Assembly: GCA_030148805.1 (NCBI GenBank)
Contig: JASBSS010000026.1
Span: 62,001 to 126,000 of the forward strand
DNA from: Thiogranum sp.
GTDB taxonomy: Bacteria; Pseudomonadota; Gammaproteobacteria; DSM-19610
Direction of reading: 5' to 3'
Length of the DNA stretch: 64,000 nucleotides
Shown: positions 21,706-32,790 of the stretch, piece by piece
Layout of the letters: the number at the start of each line of letters is the position of its first letter
How positions within the stretch are numbered: position 1 is the stretch's first letter
The notes under the pieces: model-generated
What the model saw: only the letters and a program-made list of their open reading frames with translations
Database searches by the model: none
What the model was told of the DNA's origin: nothing
Made by a program: the position numbers and the translations under genes

Positions 21706-22734
21706 ATGACCGAAGTGCGCACAATCGCTCTGGACGCCATGGGTGGCGACCACGGTGCCGAGGTGGTGCTGCCCGCGGCCGTGCGGTTTCTCGCCAAGCG
21801 CAGCGATTTCAGGCTGTTGCTGGTGGGCGATGCTGATGTGCTGCGCGCCGGTTTGAAAAAACTGGGGGCGCAGGACGATCCGAGGCTGCAGATCCAGCAC
21901 GCCTCCCAGACCGTTGAGATGGACGAGTTGCCTTCGCGGGCGCTGCGCTTCAAAAAGGACTCCTCCATGCGCGTGGCCATCGACATGGTCAAGCAGGGGC
22001 GGGCCGAGGCCTGTGTCAGCGCGGGCAACACCGGCGCATTGATGGCCACGGCGCGCTTCGTGCTCAAAACCTTGCCCGGTATCGACCGCCCGGCGATTTG
22101 CACCTCCCTGCCGAGTATCACCGGCCACACCTGGATGCTGGACCTGGGGGCCAACATCGACAGCTCGCCGGAACATCTGTTTCAGTTCGGCCTGATGGGT
22201 TCGGTGCTGGCGCGCGCGGTCGATGGCAATCCGCATCCGAGTGTCGGCTTGCTCAACATCGGCCAGGAGGAAATGAAAGGCAGCGATACCTTGCGCGAGG
22301 CCGCCGCATTGCTCTCGGCGAGTCCGCTCAACTATATCGGATTCGTGGAAGGCGACGATGTCTATAGCGGTAAAGTCGACGTCGTGGCCTGCGACGGATT
22401 TGCCGGTAATATCTCGCTGAAAAGCACCGAGGGCGCGGCGAAACTGATTTATCATTTCATCCGCCGTGAATTCACGCGTAATATTCTTACCCGGATCGCG
22501 GGCCTGGTGGCGCTGCCCGTATTGAAGGCCTTCAAACGACAGATCGATCCGCGCCGCTACAACGGCGCCAGTCTGCTCGGTTTGCGCGGTTCGGTGATCA
22601 AAAGTCACGGCGGCGCGGACGCGCTGGCGTTCAGCCACGCCATCGAGGTGGCCGCGGTGGTAGTGGAGCGCAATGTGCCGCAACTGATCAGTTCGCAATT
22701 GCAGGCGGCGATAGTGGAGAGACAGGTAGTTTGA
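21706..22734 (+). CDS. plsX: Phosphate acyltransferase PlsX
   Basis: PlsX makes acyl-phosphate from acyl-ACP for membrane phospholipid synthesis. The 342-residue protein begins [18 protein letters not shown] and has [12 protein letters not shown] and [17 protein letters not shown], all family hallmarks. The ATG at 21706 is preferred to a GTG five codons earlier. The stop overlaps the start of fabH. Confidence 0.95.
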   Translation: MTEVRTIALDAMGGDHGAEVVLPAAVRFLAKRSDFRLLLVGDADVLRAGLKKLGAQDDPRLQIQHASQTVEMDELPSRALRFKKDSSMRVAIDMVKQGRAEACVSAGNTGALMATARFVLKTLPGIDRPAICTSLPSITGHTWMLDLGANIDSSPEHLFQFGLMGSVLARAVDGNPHPSVGLLNIGQEEMKGSDTLREAAALLSASPLNYIGFVEGDDVYSGKVDVVACDGFAGNISLKSTEGAAKLIYHFIRREFTRNILTRIAGLVALPVLKAFKRQIDPRRYNGASLLGLRGSVIKSHGGADALAFSHAIEVAAVVVERNVPQLISSQLQAAIVERQVV

Positions 22735-23699
22735 TTTATTCACGCATAACGGGCACGGGCGGTTACCTGCCGGACAAGGTGTTGACCAATTATGACCTGG
22801 AGAAAATCGTCGATACCAGCGATCAGTGGATCCGCGAACGCACCGGGATCCGCGAGCGGCATATCGCCGCCGACGGCCAGAACACGGTGGATCTGGCCGA
22901 ACAGGCCGCCCGCCGGGCGCTGCAGGCCGCGGGGCGCGATCCCCAGGATATCGATCTGATCATCGTCGCCACCACCACCCCCGATCGTGTCTTTCCCAGC
23001 ACCGCCTGCTTGTTGCAAAAGCGACTCGATCGCCATGGCTGCGCGGCGTTCGATCTTCAGGCCGTGTGCACCGGCTTTGTCTATGCCCTGGGCGTGGCCG
23101 ACAAATTCGTCCGCACCGGCAGCGCGCGTTGCGCGTTGGTGGTGGGTTCCGAAACGCTCTCCCGGGTACTGGACTGGAAGGACCGCAGCACCTGCGTGCT
23201 GTTCGGCGACGGGGCCGGCGCCGTGGTGCTGGAGGCCAGTGAGGAGCCCGGTATTCTGTCTTCCCATCTGCACGCCGATGGCGCCTACGAGCATCTGCTT
23301 TCGGTTCCCGGTGGCGTCAGTCAGGGATACGACAGCTTTAAGGATGGCAAGGGTTTCGTGACCATGAAAGGCAATGAGGTGTTCAAGGTCGCGGTGAACA
23401 CCTTGGGGCGTATCGTCGACGAGACCCTCGAAGCCAACGCGCTCGACAAAAGCGATATCGACTGGCTGATCCCTCACCAGGCCAACATCCGCATCATCCA
23501 GGCCACGGCCAAGAAGCTGAAAATGCCCATGGACAGGGTCGTGGTGACGGTAGGCGAACACGGCAACACGTCGAGTGCCTCGGTGCCACTGGCGCTGGAT
23601 GTGGCCGTCCGTGACGGGCGTATCAAAGCCGGGGAAACCTTGTTGATGGAGGCCTTCGGTGGTGGTTTCACCTGGGGCTCCGTGTTGCTGAAGTTCTGA
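22731..23699 (+). CDS. fabH: 3-oxoacyl-ACP synthase III
   Basis: FabH starts fatty-acid synthesis by condensing acetyl-CoA with malonyl-ACP. The 322-residue protein has the catalytic cysteine in DLQAVCTGF, histidine in [11 protein letters not shown] and asparagine in EHGNTSSAS. It begins with TTG at 22731, which overlaps the plsX stop (TTGA), so translation is probably coupled. Confidence 0.96.
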   Translation: MIYSRITGTGGYLPDKVLTNYDLEKIVDTSDQWIRERTGIRERHIAADGQNTVDLAEQAARRALQAAGRDPQDIDLIIVATTTPDRVFPSTACLLQKRLDRHGCAAFDLQAVCTGFVYALGVADKFVRTGSARCALVVGSETLSRVLDWKDRSTCVLFGDGAGAVVLEASEEPGILSSHLHADGAYEHLLSVPGGVSQGYDSFKDGKGFVTMKGNEVFKVAVNTLGRIVDETLEANALDKSDIDWLIPHQANIRIIQATAKKLKMPMDRVVVTVGEHGNTSSASVPLALDVAVRDGRIKAGETLLMEAFGGGFTWGSVLLKF

Positions 23700-24649
23700 T
23701 GATGTCGACGCGCGCCAATTCATTCGCGATGGTGTTTCCCGGGCAGGGCTCGCAATCGGTCGGCATGCTGGCCCAGCTTGCGCAAGCCTTCCCGCAAGTG
23801 GGCGAGACCTTCGCCCAGGCCTCCGAAGTCCTCGGCTACGATTTATGGCAACGGGTGCAGGAGGGTCCGGCTGAATCCTTGAACCAGACCACCGTCACCC
23901 AGCCGGCGATGCTCGCCGCGGGGGTGGCGGTATGGCGCTGCTGGCAGGCTACCAGCGACGCCGTGCCGGCGGCCGTGGCCGGGCACAGCCTGGGAGAGTA
24001 CAGCGCCTTGGTGTGCGCCGGCGCACTGGATTTCGCGCCGGCGGTGGGCCTGGTGGCGGCGCGGGCCCAGGCGATGCAGAGCGCGGTACCGGAAGGTAGC
24101 GGCGCCATGGCGGCGATTTTGGGCTTGGATGACGAGCAGGTGATCGATCTGTGCGCCCGGGCGGCCGGCGACGAGGTCGTCAGCGCGGTGAACTTCAATT
24201 CGCCGGGACAGGTGGTGATCGCCGGCGACAGCGCCGCAGTCGAGCGGGCCATGGCGCTGGCCGGCGAAGCCGGCGCGCGCCGGGCGCTGCGCCTGCCGGT
24301 GTCGGTACCCTCGCACTGCGCGCTAATGCGTCCGGCGGCCGAGGCGTTTGCCACAGCACTGGCCGCCACCGACTTCCGGGTGCCGCAAATTCCCGTACTT
24401 CACAACGTCGATGTCGCCAGCCACGACAGTGTGGAGGCGCTGCGTGCGGCGCTTTCCGCGCAGCTCTACCAGCCGGTGCGCTGGGTCGAGACCATTCGCG
24501 CCCTGCAAGCCCGGCGGGTGGAGCGAATCCTCGAGATGGGGCCCGGCAAGGTGCTTACCGGACTGAACAAACGCATTGAAAAATCGATCCAGAGCCTGGC
24601 GGTGCAGACCGCCGAGGATTTGCAAGCCGCACAGGAGGGGCTGACGTGA
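23699..24649 (+). CDS. fabD: Malonyl-CoA--ACP transacylase
   Basis: FabD loads malonyl groups on ACP. The 316-residue protein has the nucleophile motif GHSLGEYSALV near residue 95, GQGSQSVGM at the N-terminus and the catalytic histidine in VSVPSHCALM. The start overlaps the fabH stop as TGATG, and the stop overlaps the fabG start. Confidence 0.96.
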   Translation: MMSTRANSFAMVFPGQGSQSVGMLAQLAQAFPQVGETFAQASEVLGYDLWQRVQEGPAESLNQTTVTQPAMLAAGVAVWRCWQATSDAVPAAVAGHSLGEYSALVCAGALDFAPAVGLVAARAQAMQSAVPEGSGAMAAILGLDDEQVIDLCARAAGDEVVSAVNFNSPGQVVIAGDSAAVERAMALAGEAGARRALRLPVSVPSHCALMRPAAEAFATALAATDFRVPQIPVLHNVDVASHDSVEALRAALSAQLYQPVRWVETIRALQARRVERILEMGPGKVLTGLNKRIEKSIQSLAVQTAEDLQAAQEGLT

Positions 24650-25413
24650 GTGGGCAAGCGCAAACCATGAGGACATTGGCGGGCGAGGTGGCGCTGGTCA
24701 CCGGCGCCAGCCGCGGCATCGGTCAGGCGATTGCGCGGCAGTTGGCGTCGCTCGGCGCCCAGGTGGTCGGCACCGCGACCAGCGACCGGGGCGCCGCGGC
24801 CATAGAGGACGATTTGGCCGCCCATGGCGGCGAAGGACTCGGTCTGTGTCTGAACGTGACCGAGATCGCGTCGATCGATTCGGCAATGAAAGCCATCGGC
24901 GATCGCTTCGCCGCCCCCACCATTCTGGTCAACAACGCCGGCATCACTCGCGACAATCTGTTGATGCGCATGAAAGACGAGGAGTGGCAGTCGGTTATCG
25001 ACACCAACCTGAGTTCGGTTTTCCGCCTCAGCCGGGCCTGTCTGCGGGGAATGATGAAGGCCAAACGCGGGCGTATTATCAACATCGCCTCGGTGGTCGG
25101 CGCCACCGGCAACCCCGGTCAAACCAATTATTGCGCCGCCAAGGCGGGAATGCTGGGCTTTACCAAGTCGCTGGCGCGTGAGGTGGGCTCGCGCGGGATC
25201 ACCGTCAACGCGGTGGCCCCGGGGTTTATCGATACCGACATGACACGCGAGTTGCCGGACAACCAGCGCACGGCGCTCATCGGACAGATCCCCCTCGGCC
25301 GCTTGGGCGCGGCCCAGGACATCGCCGCCGCCGTGGCGTTTCTGGCCTCCAGCCAGGCGGCCTATATCACCGGCGAGACCCTGCATGTGAACGGTGGCAT
25401 GTTCATGGGGTGA
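24646..25413 (+). CDS. fabG: 3-oxoacyl-ACP reductase
   Basis: FabG reduces 3-oxoacyl-ACP with NADPH. It is a short-chain dehydrogenase with the cofactor motif TGASRGIGQAIA, NNAGITRDN, and the catalytic serine, tyrosine and lysine in NIASVVG and NYCAAKAG. Two starts are possible. The GTG at 24646 overlaps the fabD stop and has a perfect AGGAGG seven bases upstream, so I chose it over the ATG at 24667, which better matches the usual family length but has no ribosome site. A leader peptide of seven extra residues would be the consequence. Confidence 0.95.
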   Translation: MSGQAQTMRTLAGEVALVTGASRGIGQAIARQLASLGAQVVGTATSDRGAAAIEDDLAAHGGEGLGLCLNVTEIASIDSAMKAIGDRFAAPTILVNNAGITRDNLLMRMKDEEWQSVIDTNLSSVFRLSRACLRGMMKAKRGRIINIASVVGATGNPGQTNYCAAKAGMLGFTKSLAREVGSRGITVNAVAPGFIDTDMTRELPDNQRTALIGQIPLGRLGAAQDIAAAVAFLASSQAAYITGETLHVNGGMFMG

Positions 25414-25600
25414 CCGGTGAATCCGTCGGATCTCGATTATAGTGCTTTGTTTACACAGGAAATATTATCTGATAACTTGCGCCACTCCGGGAATCGCCGG
25501 AGAAAAGATTCGGGTTTGGTCGACTGGCATGGTAATCGCCTTTTCACTAAAATACGCGCGCAGCCCGGACTGATTACATATAACTGAGGACTTTTCAGCG

Positions 25601-25837
25601 ATGAGCAATGTCGAAGAACGCGTCAAGAAGATTGTTGTGGAACAACTGGACGTCGGCGAAGATTCTGTCACCAATGAGGCATCTTTTGTCGACGACCTGG
25701 GCGCGGACTCCCTGGATACCGTAGAACTGGTCATGGCGCTCGAAGAGGAATTCGAGTGCGAGATCCCGGACGAAGAAGCTGAAAAAATCACCACCGTTCA
25801 GCAAGCGATTGACTACGTCCAGGCGCATCTCGGTTAA
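25601..25837 (+). CDS. acpP: Acyl carrier protein
   Basis: AcpP carries growing acyl chains on a phosphopantetheine attached to serine in [12 protein letters not shown]. The protein has 78 residues and is very acidic. The ribosome site TGAGGAC is well placed. The 187-base gap after fabG is AT-rich around 25445-25480 and 25540-25555 and very likely holds an acpP promoter, though no hexamer pair there is convincing. A hairpin follows the gene. Confidence 0.97.
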   Translation: MSNVEERVKKIVVEQLDVGEDSVTNEASFVDDLGADSLDTVELVMALEEEFECEIPDEEAEKITTVQQAIDYVQAHLG

Positions 25838-25857
25838 TCGCCGTTCCCGTTTCCGGC

Positions 25858-25891
25858 GGGCCGCCTGTCCATGGCGGCCCGTTTGTATTTT
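25858..25891 (+). terminator. Hairpin between acpP and fabF (terminator or attenuator)
   Basis: GGGCCGCC (25858-25865) and GGCGGCCC (25873-25880) form a perfect 8-bp stem with a 7-base loop, followed by the T-rich GTTTGTATTTT. It probably stops a share of transcripts so that acpP is made in excess over fabF. Confidence 0.75.
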
Positions 25892-25919
25892 GCACCCCTT
25901 GAACTGCTAAGGATCGGAA

Positions 25920-27170
25920 GTGTTTTCTGCCGCACAGCGTCGCGTAGTGGTAACCGGGCTGGGGATCATCTGTCCCGTCGGTCTGAGCGTGGAGGAATCC
26001 TGGCGCGCCATTCTGGCAGGGCGCAGCGGTATCCGGCCGATCACCAGCTTTGACGTCAGTGACTTTCCGGTGCGTTTCGGCGGCAGTGTCGAAGGTTTCG
26101 ACGTCACCGAATACGTATCGAAAAAAGATGCGCGAAAAATGGATACTTTCATCCATTATGGCGTGGCGGCCGGGACCCAGGCGTTGCGCGACAGCGGTCT
26201 TGAAGTGACCGAGGCGAACGCCGAGCGCATCGGCGTGTCCATCGGCGCCGGAATCGGCGGGCTGCCGGGTATCGAAAAGAACTACGACGCTTATCTGCAG
26301 GGGGGGCCGCGCAAGATTTCCCCCTTCTTCGTGCCCGCCAATATCATCAACATGATCTCCGGCAACCTCTCCATCCTGTATGGATTGAAGGGGCCCAATA
26401 TCGCCATGGTCACCGCCTGCACCACCGGCACCCATAGCATCGGCGAGGCGGGGCGTATCATCGCCTATGGTGACGCCGACGTCATGCTGGCGGGTGGGGC
26501 GGAGATGGCCACCACGCACACCGGTCTGGGAGGCTTCGCCGCCGCCAAGGCGTTGTCGACCCGTAACGAGGATCCACAGGCCGCGAGCCGCCCCTGGGAT
26601 CGGGACCGCGATGGATTCGTGCTCGGCGACGGCGCCGGTGTGATGGTGCTGGAGGAATACGAACACGCCCGGGCGCGCGGCGCGAAGATCTACGCCGAAC
26701 TGGCCGGCTATGGGATGAGCGGGGATGCCTATCACATGACCCAACCGTCGCTCAACGGCGAGGGGGCGGCACGGTGTATGCGCAACGCGCTGCGTGACGC
26801 GGCGCTCAACAGCGATCAGGTCGATTACGTCAATGCGCACGGCACCTCCACTCCCGCCGGCGACATTGCCGAAGTCAAGGCCATCAAGAGCGCCTTGGGT
26901 GAGCACGCCTGGCATACGGCGGTGAGTTCCACCAAATCCATGACCGGTCACTTGCTGGGGGCCGCCGGCGGCATCGAGGCGATATTCACCGTGCTCGCCA
27001 TTCGTGATCAGGTGGCCCCGCCGACCATCAACCAGTTCACCCCCGACCCGGAATGCGATCTGGATTTCGTTCCCAATCAGGCGCGCGAAATGGCCATTCA
27101 AGTCGCCATGTCGAACTCTTTTGGTTTTGGCGGCACCAACGGCTGTCTTGTGTTCACCCGCCCGGAGTAA
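25920..27170 (+). CDS. fabF: 3-oxoacyl-ACP synthase II
   Basis: FabF elongates acyl-ACP chains. The 416-residue protein has the Cys-His-His triad in [24 protein letters not shown] and [13 protein letters not shown]. It starts with GTG at 25920 behind AAGGATCGGAAG. An ATG start was not found near the conserved N-terminus [15 protein letters not shown]. Confidence 0.97.
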   Translation: MFSAAQRRVVVTGLGIICPVGLSVEESWRAILAGRSGIRPITSFDVSDFPVRFGGSVEGFDVTEYVSKKDARKMDTFIHYGVAAGTQALRDSGLEVTEANAERIGVSIGAGIGGLPGIEKNYDAYLQGGPRKISPFFVPANIINMISGNLSILYGLKGPNIAMVTACTTGTHSIGEAGRIIAYGDADVMLAGGAEMATTHTGLGGFAAAKALSTRNEDPQAASRPWDRDRDGFVLGDGAGVMVLEEYEHARARGAKIYAELAGYGMSGDAYHMTQPSLNGEGAARCMRNALRDAALNSDQVDYVNAHGTSTPAGDIAEVKAIKSALGEHAWHTAVSSTKSMTGHLLGAAGGIEAIFTVLAIRDQVAPPTINQFTPDPECDLDFVPNQAREMAIQVAMSNSFGFGGTNGCLVFTRPE

Positions 27171-27218
27171 CCGCGGCGCGTTCAGGGCGCGGGTACATCT
27201 GATGTGGGTGTCTTGGTG

Positions 27219-28538
27219 ATGTATCAGTCAGCCATAGCGTCTCAATTCGATCTGCTCTCCCTGCATTGCCTCAATCCCGCCCGTTACCCCCATCTGCTGC
27301 AAAGCGCCGCGGTGGGTGGACCGGGACGCTACGATATCCTGTTTGCGTTTCCCGGTGAGACGCTGAGCTTGACCGACACCGGCGGGGCTGATTTTCTCCA
27401 GGCCCTGGATCGACGCTGGGCGCAAGCGGCGCGCGGCATGGCGCCCGTGGACGGGTTGCCGTTCCAGGGTGGCTGGTTCCTCTATCTGGGCTATGAGCTC
27501 GCCGGGCAGATAGAGCCGAGCGTGGTTCAGCACCGGAGCGAGTCCGAGCTGCCGGTGGCGAGCGCGACGCGGATACCGGCCGCGGTGATTCGGGATCACC
27601 TCCAGCAGCGGTGCTGGATCGTATCGGAGCGGCGGGAGTATCTGCAGGCGGTCGAGACAGACATCCAGAGGCTGCCCCTCGATCCGCCGGAGCCCGCCGA
27701 GCTTCCCCTCGCCGAACCCGTGGAAGAGGAGGCGCAACGTTACCTCGACGCCGTCAAACAGGTATTGAGATACATTCGCGATGGCGATGTTTTTCAAGTC
27801 AACCTTTCCCGACTCTGGCACGGCGAGTGGCCCGTCGGGGTGAGTGCGGCTGATTTGTACCGGCGGCTGCGCGCTGCCAATCCGGGGCCGTTTAACGGTC
27901 TGGTTACCTGGGGCGAGACGGCGATTGTCTCGTCTTCTCCGGAGCGGTTGGTCGCGGTTCGCGGCGACCGGGTGCAGACGCGGCCGATCGCAGGCACCCG
28001 CGGGCGGGGTGCGCAGGCCGAGAGCGATCAGCGCAAATCCGCCGAACTGTTGCATCATCCCAAGGAACTGGCGGAACATATCATGCTGATCGATCTGGAA
28101 CGCAACGATCTGGGGAGAATCGCGCAGCCGGGTTCGGTCAGGGTAAACGAACTCATGACGCTGGAATCCTACGCGACCGTGCACCATATCGTTTCCAACG
28201 TCGAGGCGACATTGCGCCCCGATATCAGCCCGGGGCAGGTGATCCGCGCCGTGTTCCCGGGGGGCACCATTACCGGTTGCCCGAAAGTACGTTGCATGCA
28301 GATCATCGCGGAACTCGAACCCTTGGCCCGGGGCGCCTATACCGGTTCGATCGGCTATTTAAATCATGACGGCAGCATGGATCTGAACATCTTGATTCGC
28401 ACCATGGTGAAGGACCGGGATCAGCTCAGTTTCCGCGCCGGGGCGGGGATCGTATACGATTCCGAACCGCGGCGGGAGCTGGAGGAGACCCGCGACAAGG
28501 CGGCGGGTCTGTTGCGCGCGTTGCGGGGCGGCTCATGA
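27219..28538 (+). CDS. pabB: Aminodeoxychorismate synthase component I, PIAGT type
   Basis: PabB turns chorismate into 4-amino-4-deoxychorismate for folate. The protein of about 439 residues has the chorismate-enzyme core with DGDVFQVNLSRLW, SSPERLV, HIMLIDLERNDLGR, and FPGGTITGCPKVR. The motif that carries the active-site lysine in E. coli (PIKGT) reads PIAGT here, as in anthranilate synthases. The overlapping pabC gene argues that it is still PabB. No glutamine amidotransferase subunit is in the window. The ATG at 27219 is chosen over a GTG five codons earlier. Confidence 0.9.
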   Translation: MYQSAIASQFDLLSLHCLNPARYPHLLQSAAVGGPGRYDILFAFPGETLSLTDTGGADFLQALDRRWAQAARGMAPVDGLPFQGGWFLYLGYELAGQIEPSVVQHRSESELPVASATRIPAAVIRDHLQQRCWIVSERREYLQAVETDIQRLPLDPPEPAELPLAEPVEEEAQRYLDAVKQVLRYIRDGDVFQVNLSRLWHGEWPVGVSAADLYRRLRAANPGPFNGLVTWGETAIVSSSPERLVAVRGDRVQTRPIAGTRGRGAQAESDQRKSAELLHHPKELAEHIMLIDLERNDLGRIAQPGSVRVNELMTLESYATVHHIVSNVEATLRPDISPGQVIRAVFPGGTITGCPKVRCMQIIAELEPLARGAYTGSIGYLNHDGSMDLNILIRTMVKDRDQLSFRAGAGIVYDSEPRRELEETRDKAAGLLRALRGGS

Positions 28539-29383
28539 GCCCCGGTGTTCATTGGATCAACGGCCGCGCGGACAGCGGCCTGGATCCGGCGGAGCGTGCG
28601 CTGCAATACGGTGATGGGGTGTTTGAAACGCTGCCCGTGAATGGGGGCGAAGTGGCCTATCTGCACCGTCATTGGCAGCGCTTACGGGCGGGATGCGAGC
28701 GTCTGCAATTGCGATTCCTCGATTGGGAGCCGTTGTCCGGGGAAGTGCGCCGGCTTGCCGAGGAGTTGCACCAGGGGGTGATCAAAGTCATTGTCGGACG
28801 CGGCCCTGGGGGGCGGGGATATGGCTTCGCCGAGGACTCTACCTGTACCCGCATCATCAGCACGCATCCACCGCCTCCCCGGCCGACGGAATACGCGAGC
28901 GCGGGGATACGGGTGCGTTTGTGCCAGTTGCGCATGGGGATTCAACCGGCCCTGGCGGGTATCAAACATCTCAACCGTCTGGAGCAGGTGCTCGCGCGTG
29001 CCGAATGGGGGCGGGAATACGCCGAGGGGCTGTTGCTCGACTGTCATGGGCGTCTTGTCGAAGGTACTATGAGCAATCTGTTCATCGGGCGCGAGGGGCG
29101 GCTGTTCACCCCCAGGCTCGACCTTTGTGGTGTTGCCGGCGTCTTGCGCTCGGTGCTTATCGACGAGGCTCAGGCGCAGGGGATCGAGGTGCAACGTTCG
29201 CGCTTGACGCCATTGGATTTTGCCTCGGCGACGGAGGTTTTCGTCTGCAACAGCGTGTTCGGCATCTGGCCGGTCAACGATATCGATGGGCGTTACCGGT
29301 TCGCTCCCGGTGAACTGACGCGACAGCTGCAACAAGCCCTGGCGCAACGACGGGAAACAGACGGTGTCTGGTATCGCGAATAA
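28535..29383 (+). CDS. pabC: Aminodeoxychorismate lyase
   Basis: PabC releases pyruvate from aminodeoxychorismate to give p-aminobenzoate. It is a class IV PLP enzyme of 282 residues, with ALQYGDGVFETL near the start, the PLP lysine in AGIKHLNRLEQVLA and EGTMSNLF. The gene overlaps pabB by four bases (ATGA) and precedes mltG, as in E. coli and pseudomonads. Confidence 0.95.
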   Translation: MSPGVHWINGRADSGLDPAERALQYGDGVFETLPVNGGEVAYLHRHWQRLRAGCERLQLRFLDWEPLSGEVRRLAEELHQGVIKVIVGRGPGGRGYGFAEDSTCTRIISTHPPPPRPTEYASAGIRVRLCQLRMGIQPALAGIKHLNRLEQVLARAEWGREYAEGLLLDCHGRLVEGTMSNLFIGREGRLFTPRLDLCGVAGVLRSVLIDEAQAQGIEVQRSRLTPLDFASATEVFVCNSVFGIWPVNDIDGRYRFAPGELTRQLQQALAQRRETDGVWYRE

Positions 29384-29406
29384 CCTATCGGGAGGAGGAG
29401 AAAAAG

Positions 29407-30423
29407 GTGCCGCAGGGTAGAGATCTCGGCTTTCGTATTCTGGGCCTGCTGGTATTGGGTGCCAGTTTTGCCGCCGCCTGGTTGATCATGGATTTCCAGA
29501 CGTTTCGCTCCAATCCCTTGCCTCTGCCCGAAGGCGGCGCGACGCTGATCGTCGAGCCCGGAGATCACCTCAGGGGCATCGCCGAGGAGCTGCGGCTCAG
29601 GGGGATCATCGACAAACCGCTCTATCTGCTGATCCTGGGGCGCTACCTGGGATTGGACGCGCGCATCAAAACCGGAGAGTTTCATATCGAGCAGGGTGCC
29701 ACGGCGCAGCAGCTGCTGGAGAAGCTCAGCAGCGGCAGGGTGGTGCAGCATCGGCTGGCCCTGATCGAGGGAGAGACCTTCAAGCTCATGATGCGTCGCG
29801 TCATGGCCAACCAGGCGTTGCGGCATACGTTGGCCAACCCCAGCGAGGAAACGGTGATGGCGGCGCTGGGTCTCGCGGGCGAGCACCCGGAGGGGCGTTT
29901 CATGCCGGAAACCTACGCCTTTCCCCGGGGCACCACCGATGTCGTTTTTCTGCGCCGTGCCTATGACGCCATGCAGAGCTTTCTCCAACAGGCGTGGGAG
30001 AAGCGGGCCGACGATCTGCCCCTGCGAACGCCCTACGAGGCGTTGATCCTTGCCTCGATCGTCGAGAAGGAGACCGCGGTGGCCTCCGAGCGCGGGCAGA
30101 TCGCCGGCGTCTTCATCCGGCGGTTGCGCAAGGGCATGAAACTGCAGACCGATCCCACGGTGATCTACGGTCTGGGGGAGCACTACGATGGCGACATCCG
30201 CTTTCGCGACCTGCGCAGCGACACGCCCTACAACACCTATACCCGCTTCGGTTTGCCGCCGACTCCGATAGCGATGCCGGGCAAGGAGGCCATCCTCGCC
30301 GTATTGCATCCACAGGCGGGCGATGCCTTGTATTTTGTTTCCCGCGGCGACGGCAGCCACCAGTTTTCCAGCACCCTGGCCGAGCACAATCAGGCCGTTG
30401 ACAAATATCAGAGAAAACGTTGA
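29407..30423 (+). CDS. mltG: Endolytic murein transglycosylase MltG
   Basis: MltG cuts nascent glycan strands and acts as a terminase at the inner membrane. The 338-residue protein has one N-terminal membrane segment (about residues 8-26), a LysM-like region and the YceG domain with the catalytic glutamate in ASIVEKETAVASERG and LQTDPTVIYGLG. It starts with GTG at 29407 behind a strong GGAGGAGG site. tmk follows after 3 bases. Confidence 0.95.
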   Translation: MPQGRDLGFRILGLLVLGASFAAAWLIMDFQTFRSNPLPLPEGGATLIVEPGDHLRGIAEELRLRGIIDKPLYLLILGRYLGLDARIKTGEFHIEQGATAQQLLEKLSSGRVVQHRLALIEGETFKLMMRRVMANQALRHTLANPSEETVMAALGLAGEHPEGRFMPETYAFPRGTTDVVFLRRAYDAMQSFLQQAWEKRADDLPLRTPYEALILASIVEKETAVASERGQIAGVFIRRLRKGMKLQTDPTVIYGLGEHYDGDIRFRDLRSDTPYNTYTRFGLPPTPIAMPGKEAILAVLHPQAGDALYFVSRGDGSHQFSSTLAEHNQAVDKYQRKR

Positions 30424-32063
<1,640 letters not shown>

Positions 32064-32403
32064 GCTTTCCTCAGCGGCGGGAACATAAGGTAACCGGTAC
32101 CGGTCGGATCGGCATGGCGGGGCCAGCGCCGCGGCAATCTCTTTGACACACCCTGTTTAAACTAAGGAATTTACAATAAAACAGGTGCTTGTGGTTGGTT
32201 TGACGAAACTGGCTTAAACGTTGCAGGAGATTCTAGATTCTGTAGACTGTCGTCAAATACTGGACGCCACGACCGAACCCTGAAGCTGAGGCAAGGGTTG
32301 GGGGCCGCACGACCGGCAGGCCGGTGGCGAAGGGCCTTTGGAGGGTCCGATGACGCCCGATCGTGCATCAGTGCTTGCCTAAAGGCGACTGAAAGATGGC
32401 TTT
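32064..32403. other. Intergenic region with palindrome and tandem hairpins before pilZ
   Basis: No gene is seen. Three structures are visible: a 12-bp palindrome ACCGGTACCGGT (32093-32104), a hairpin AACCCT/AGGGTT (32276-32299) and a second ACCGGC/GCCGGT (32312-32325). A TTGACA (32143-32148) and a TACAAT (32172-32177) are present but 23 bases apart, which is too far for an ordinary promoter. The region looks like a structured leader of the pilZ transcript. Confidence 0.5.
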
Positions 32404-32763
32404 ATGAACACAAAATCCGCTGGAGGTGCGCGACAAGGCATCTTGTCGCTGACCATCAAAGACAAAAGCGCTTTGTACGCGGCCTATATGCCGTTTATCA
32501 AAAACGGGGGTCTGTTCATTCCCACCAACAAGAGCTATCAGCTCGGTGACGAAGTCTTCATGCTGCTGACGTTGATGGACGAGCCGGAGAAGATCCCGGT
32601 GGCGGGCAAGATCATCTGGATAACGCCCAAGGGCGCGCAGGGCGCCCGTGCCGCGGGTATCGGCGTGCAGTTCAGCGATCAGGACGGCGGTACGGCGCAG
32701 AAAAAGATCGAGACCTATCTGGCCGGCGCGCTCACCGCCGATCGCCCCACCCACACCATGTGA
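32404..32763 (+). CDS. pilZ: PilZ-domain protein, type IV pilus type
   Basis: This 119-residue single-domain protein matches the PilZ of the holB-pilZ-tatD order. It shows LTIKDKSALYAAYMPFIKNGGLFIPT and VAGKIIWITPKGAQ. As in canonical PilZ, the RxxxR and DxSxxG c-di-GMP motifs are missing, so it probably works through protein contacts in pilus assembly (PilB and FimX in other bacteria). The ATG at 32404 overlaps a four-codon frame ATG-GCT-TTA-TGA, probably by chance. Confidence 0.93.
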   Translation: MNTKSAGGARQGILSLTIKDKSALYAAYMPFIKNGGLFIPTNKSYQLGDEVFMLLTLMDEPEKIPVAGKIIWITPKGAQGARAAGIGVQFSDQDGGTAQKKIETYLAGALTADRPTHTM

Positions 32764-32790
32764 CCCTCCGGTCGTGCGGATACGCCTGTT

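Noticed and set aside
25440-25480. Consensus promoter TTGTTT / TGATAA before acpP
   Set aside because: The -10 matches only 2 of 6 bases; a promoter is likely in this gap but could not be placed.
32064-32403. c-di-GMP riboswitch before pilZ
   Set aside because: The conserved core pieces of class I and II motifs are not found, although hairpins are present.
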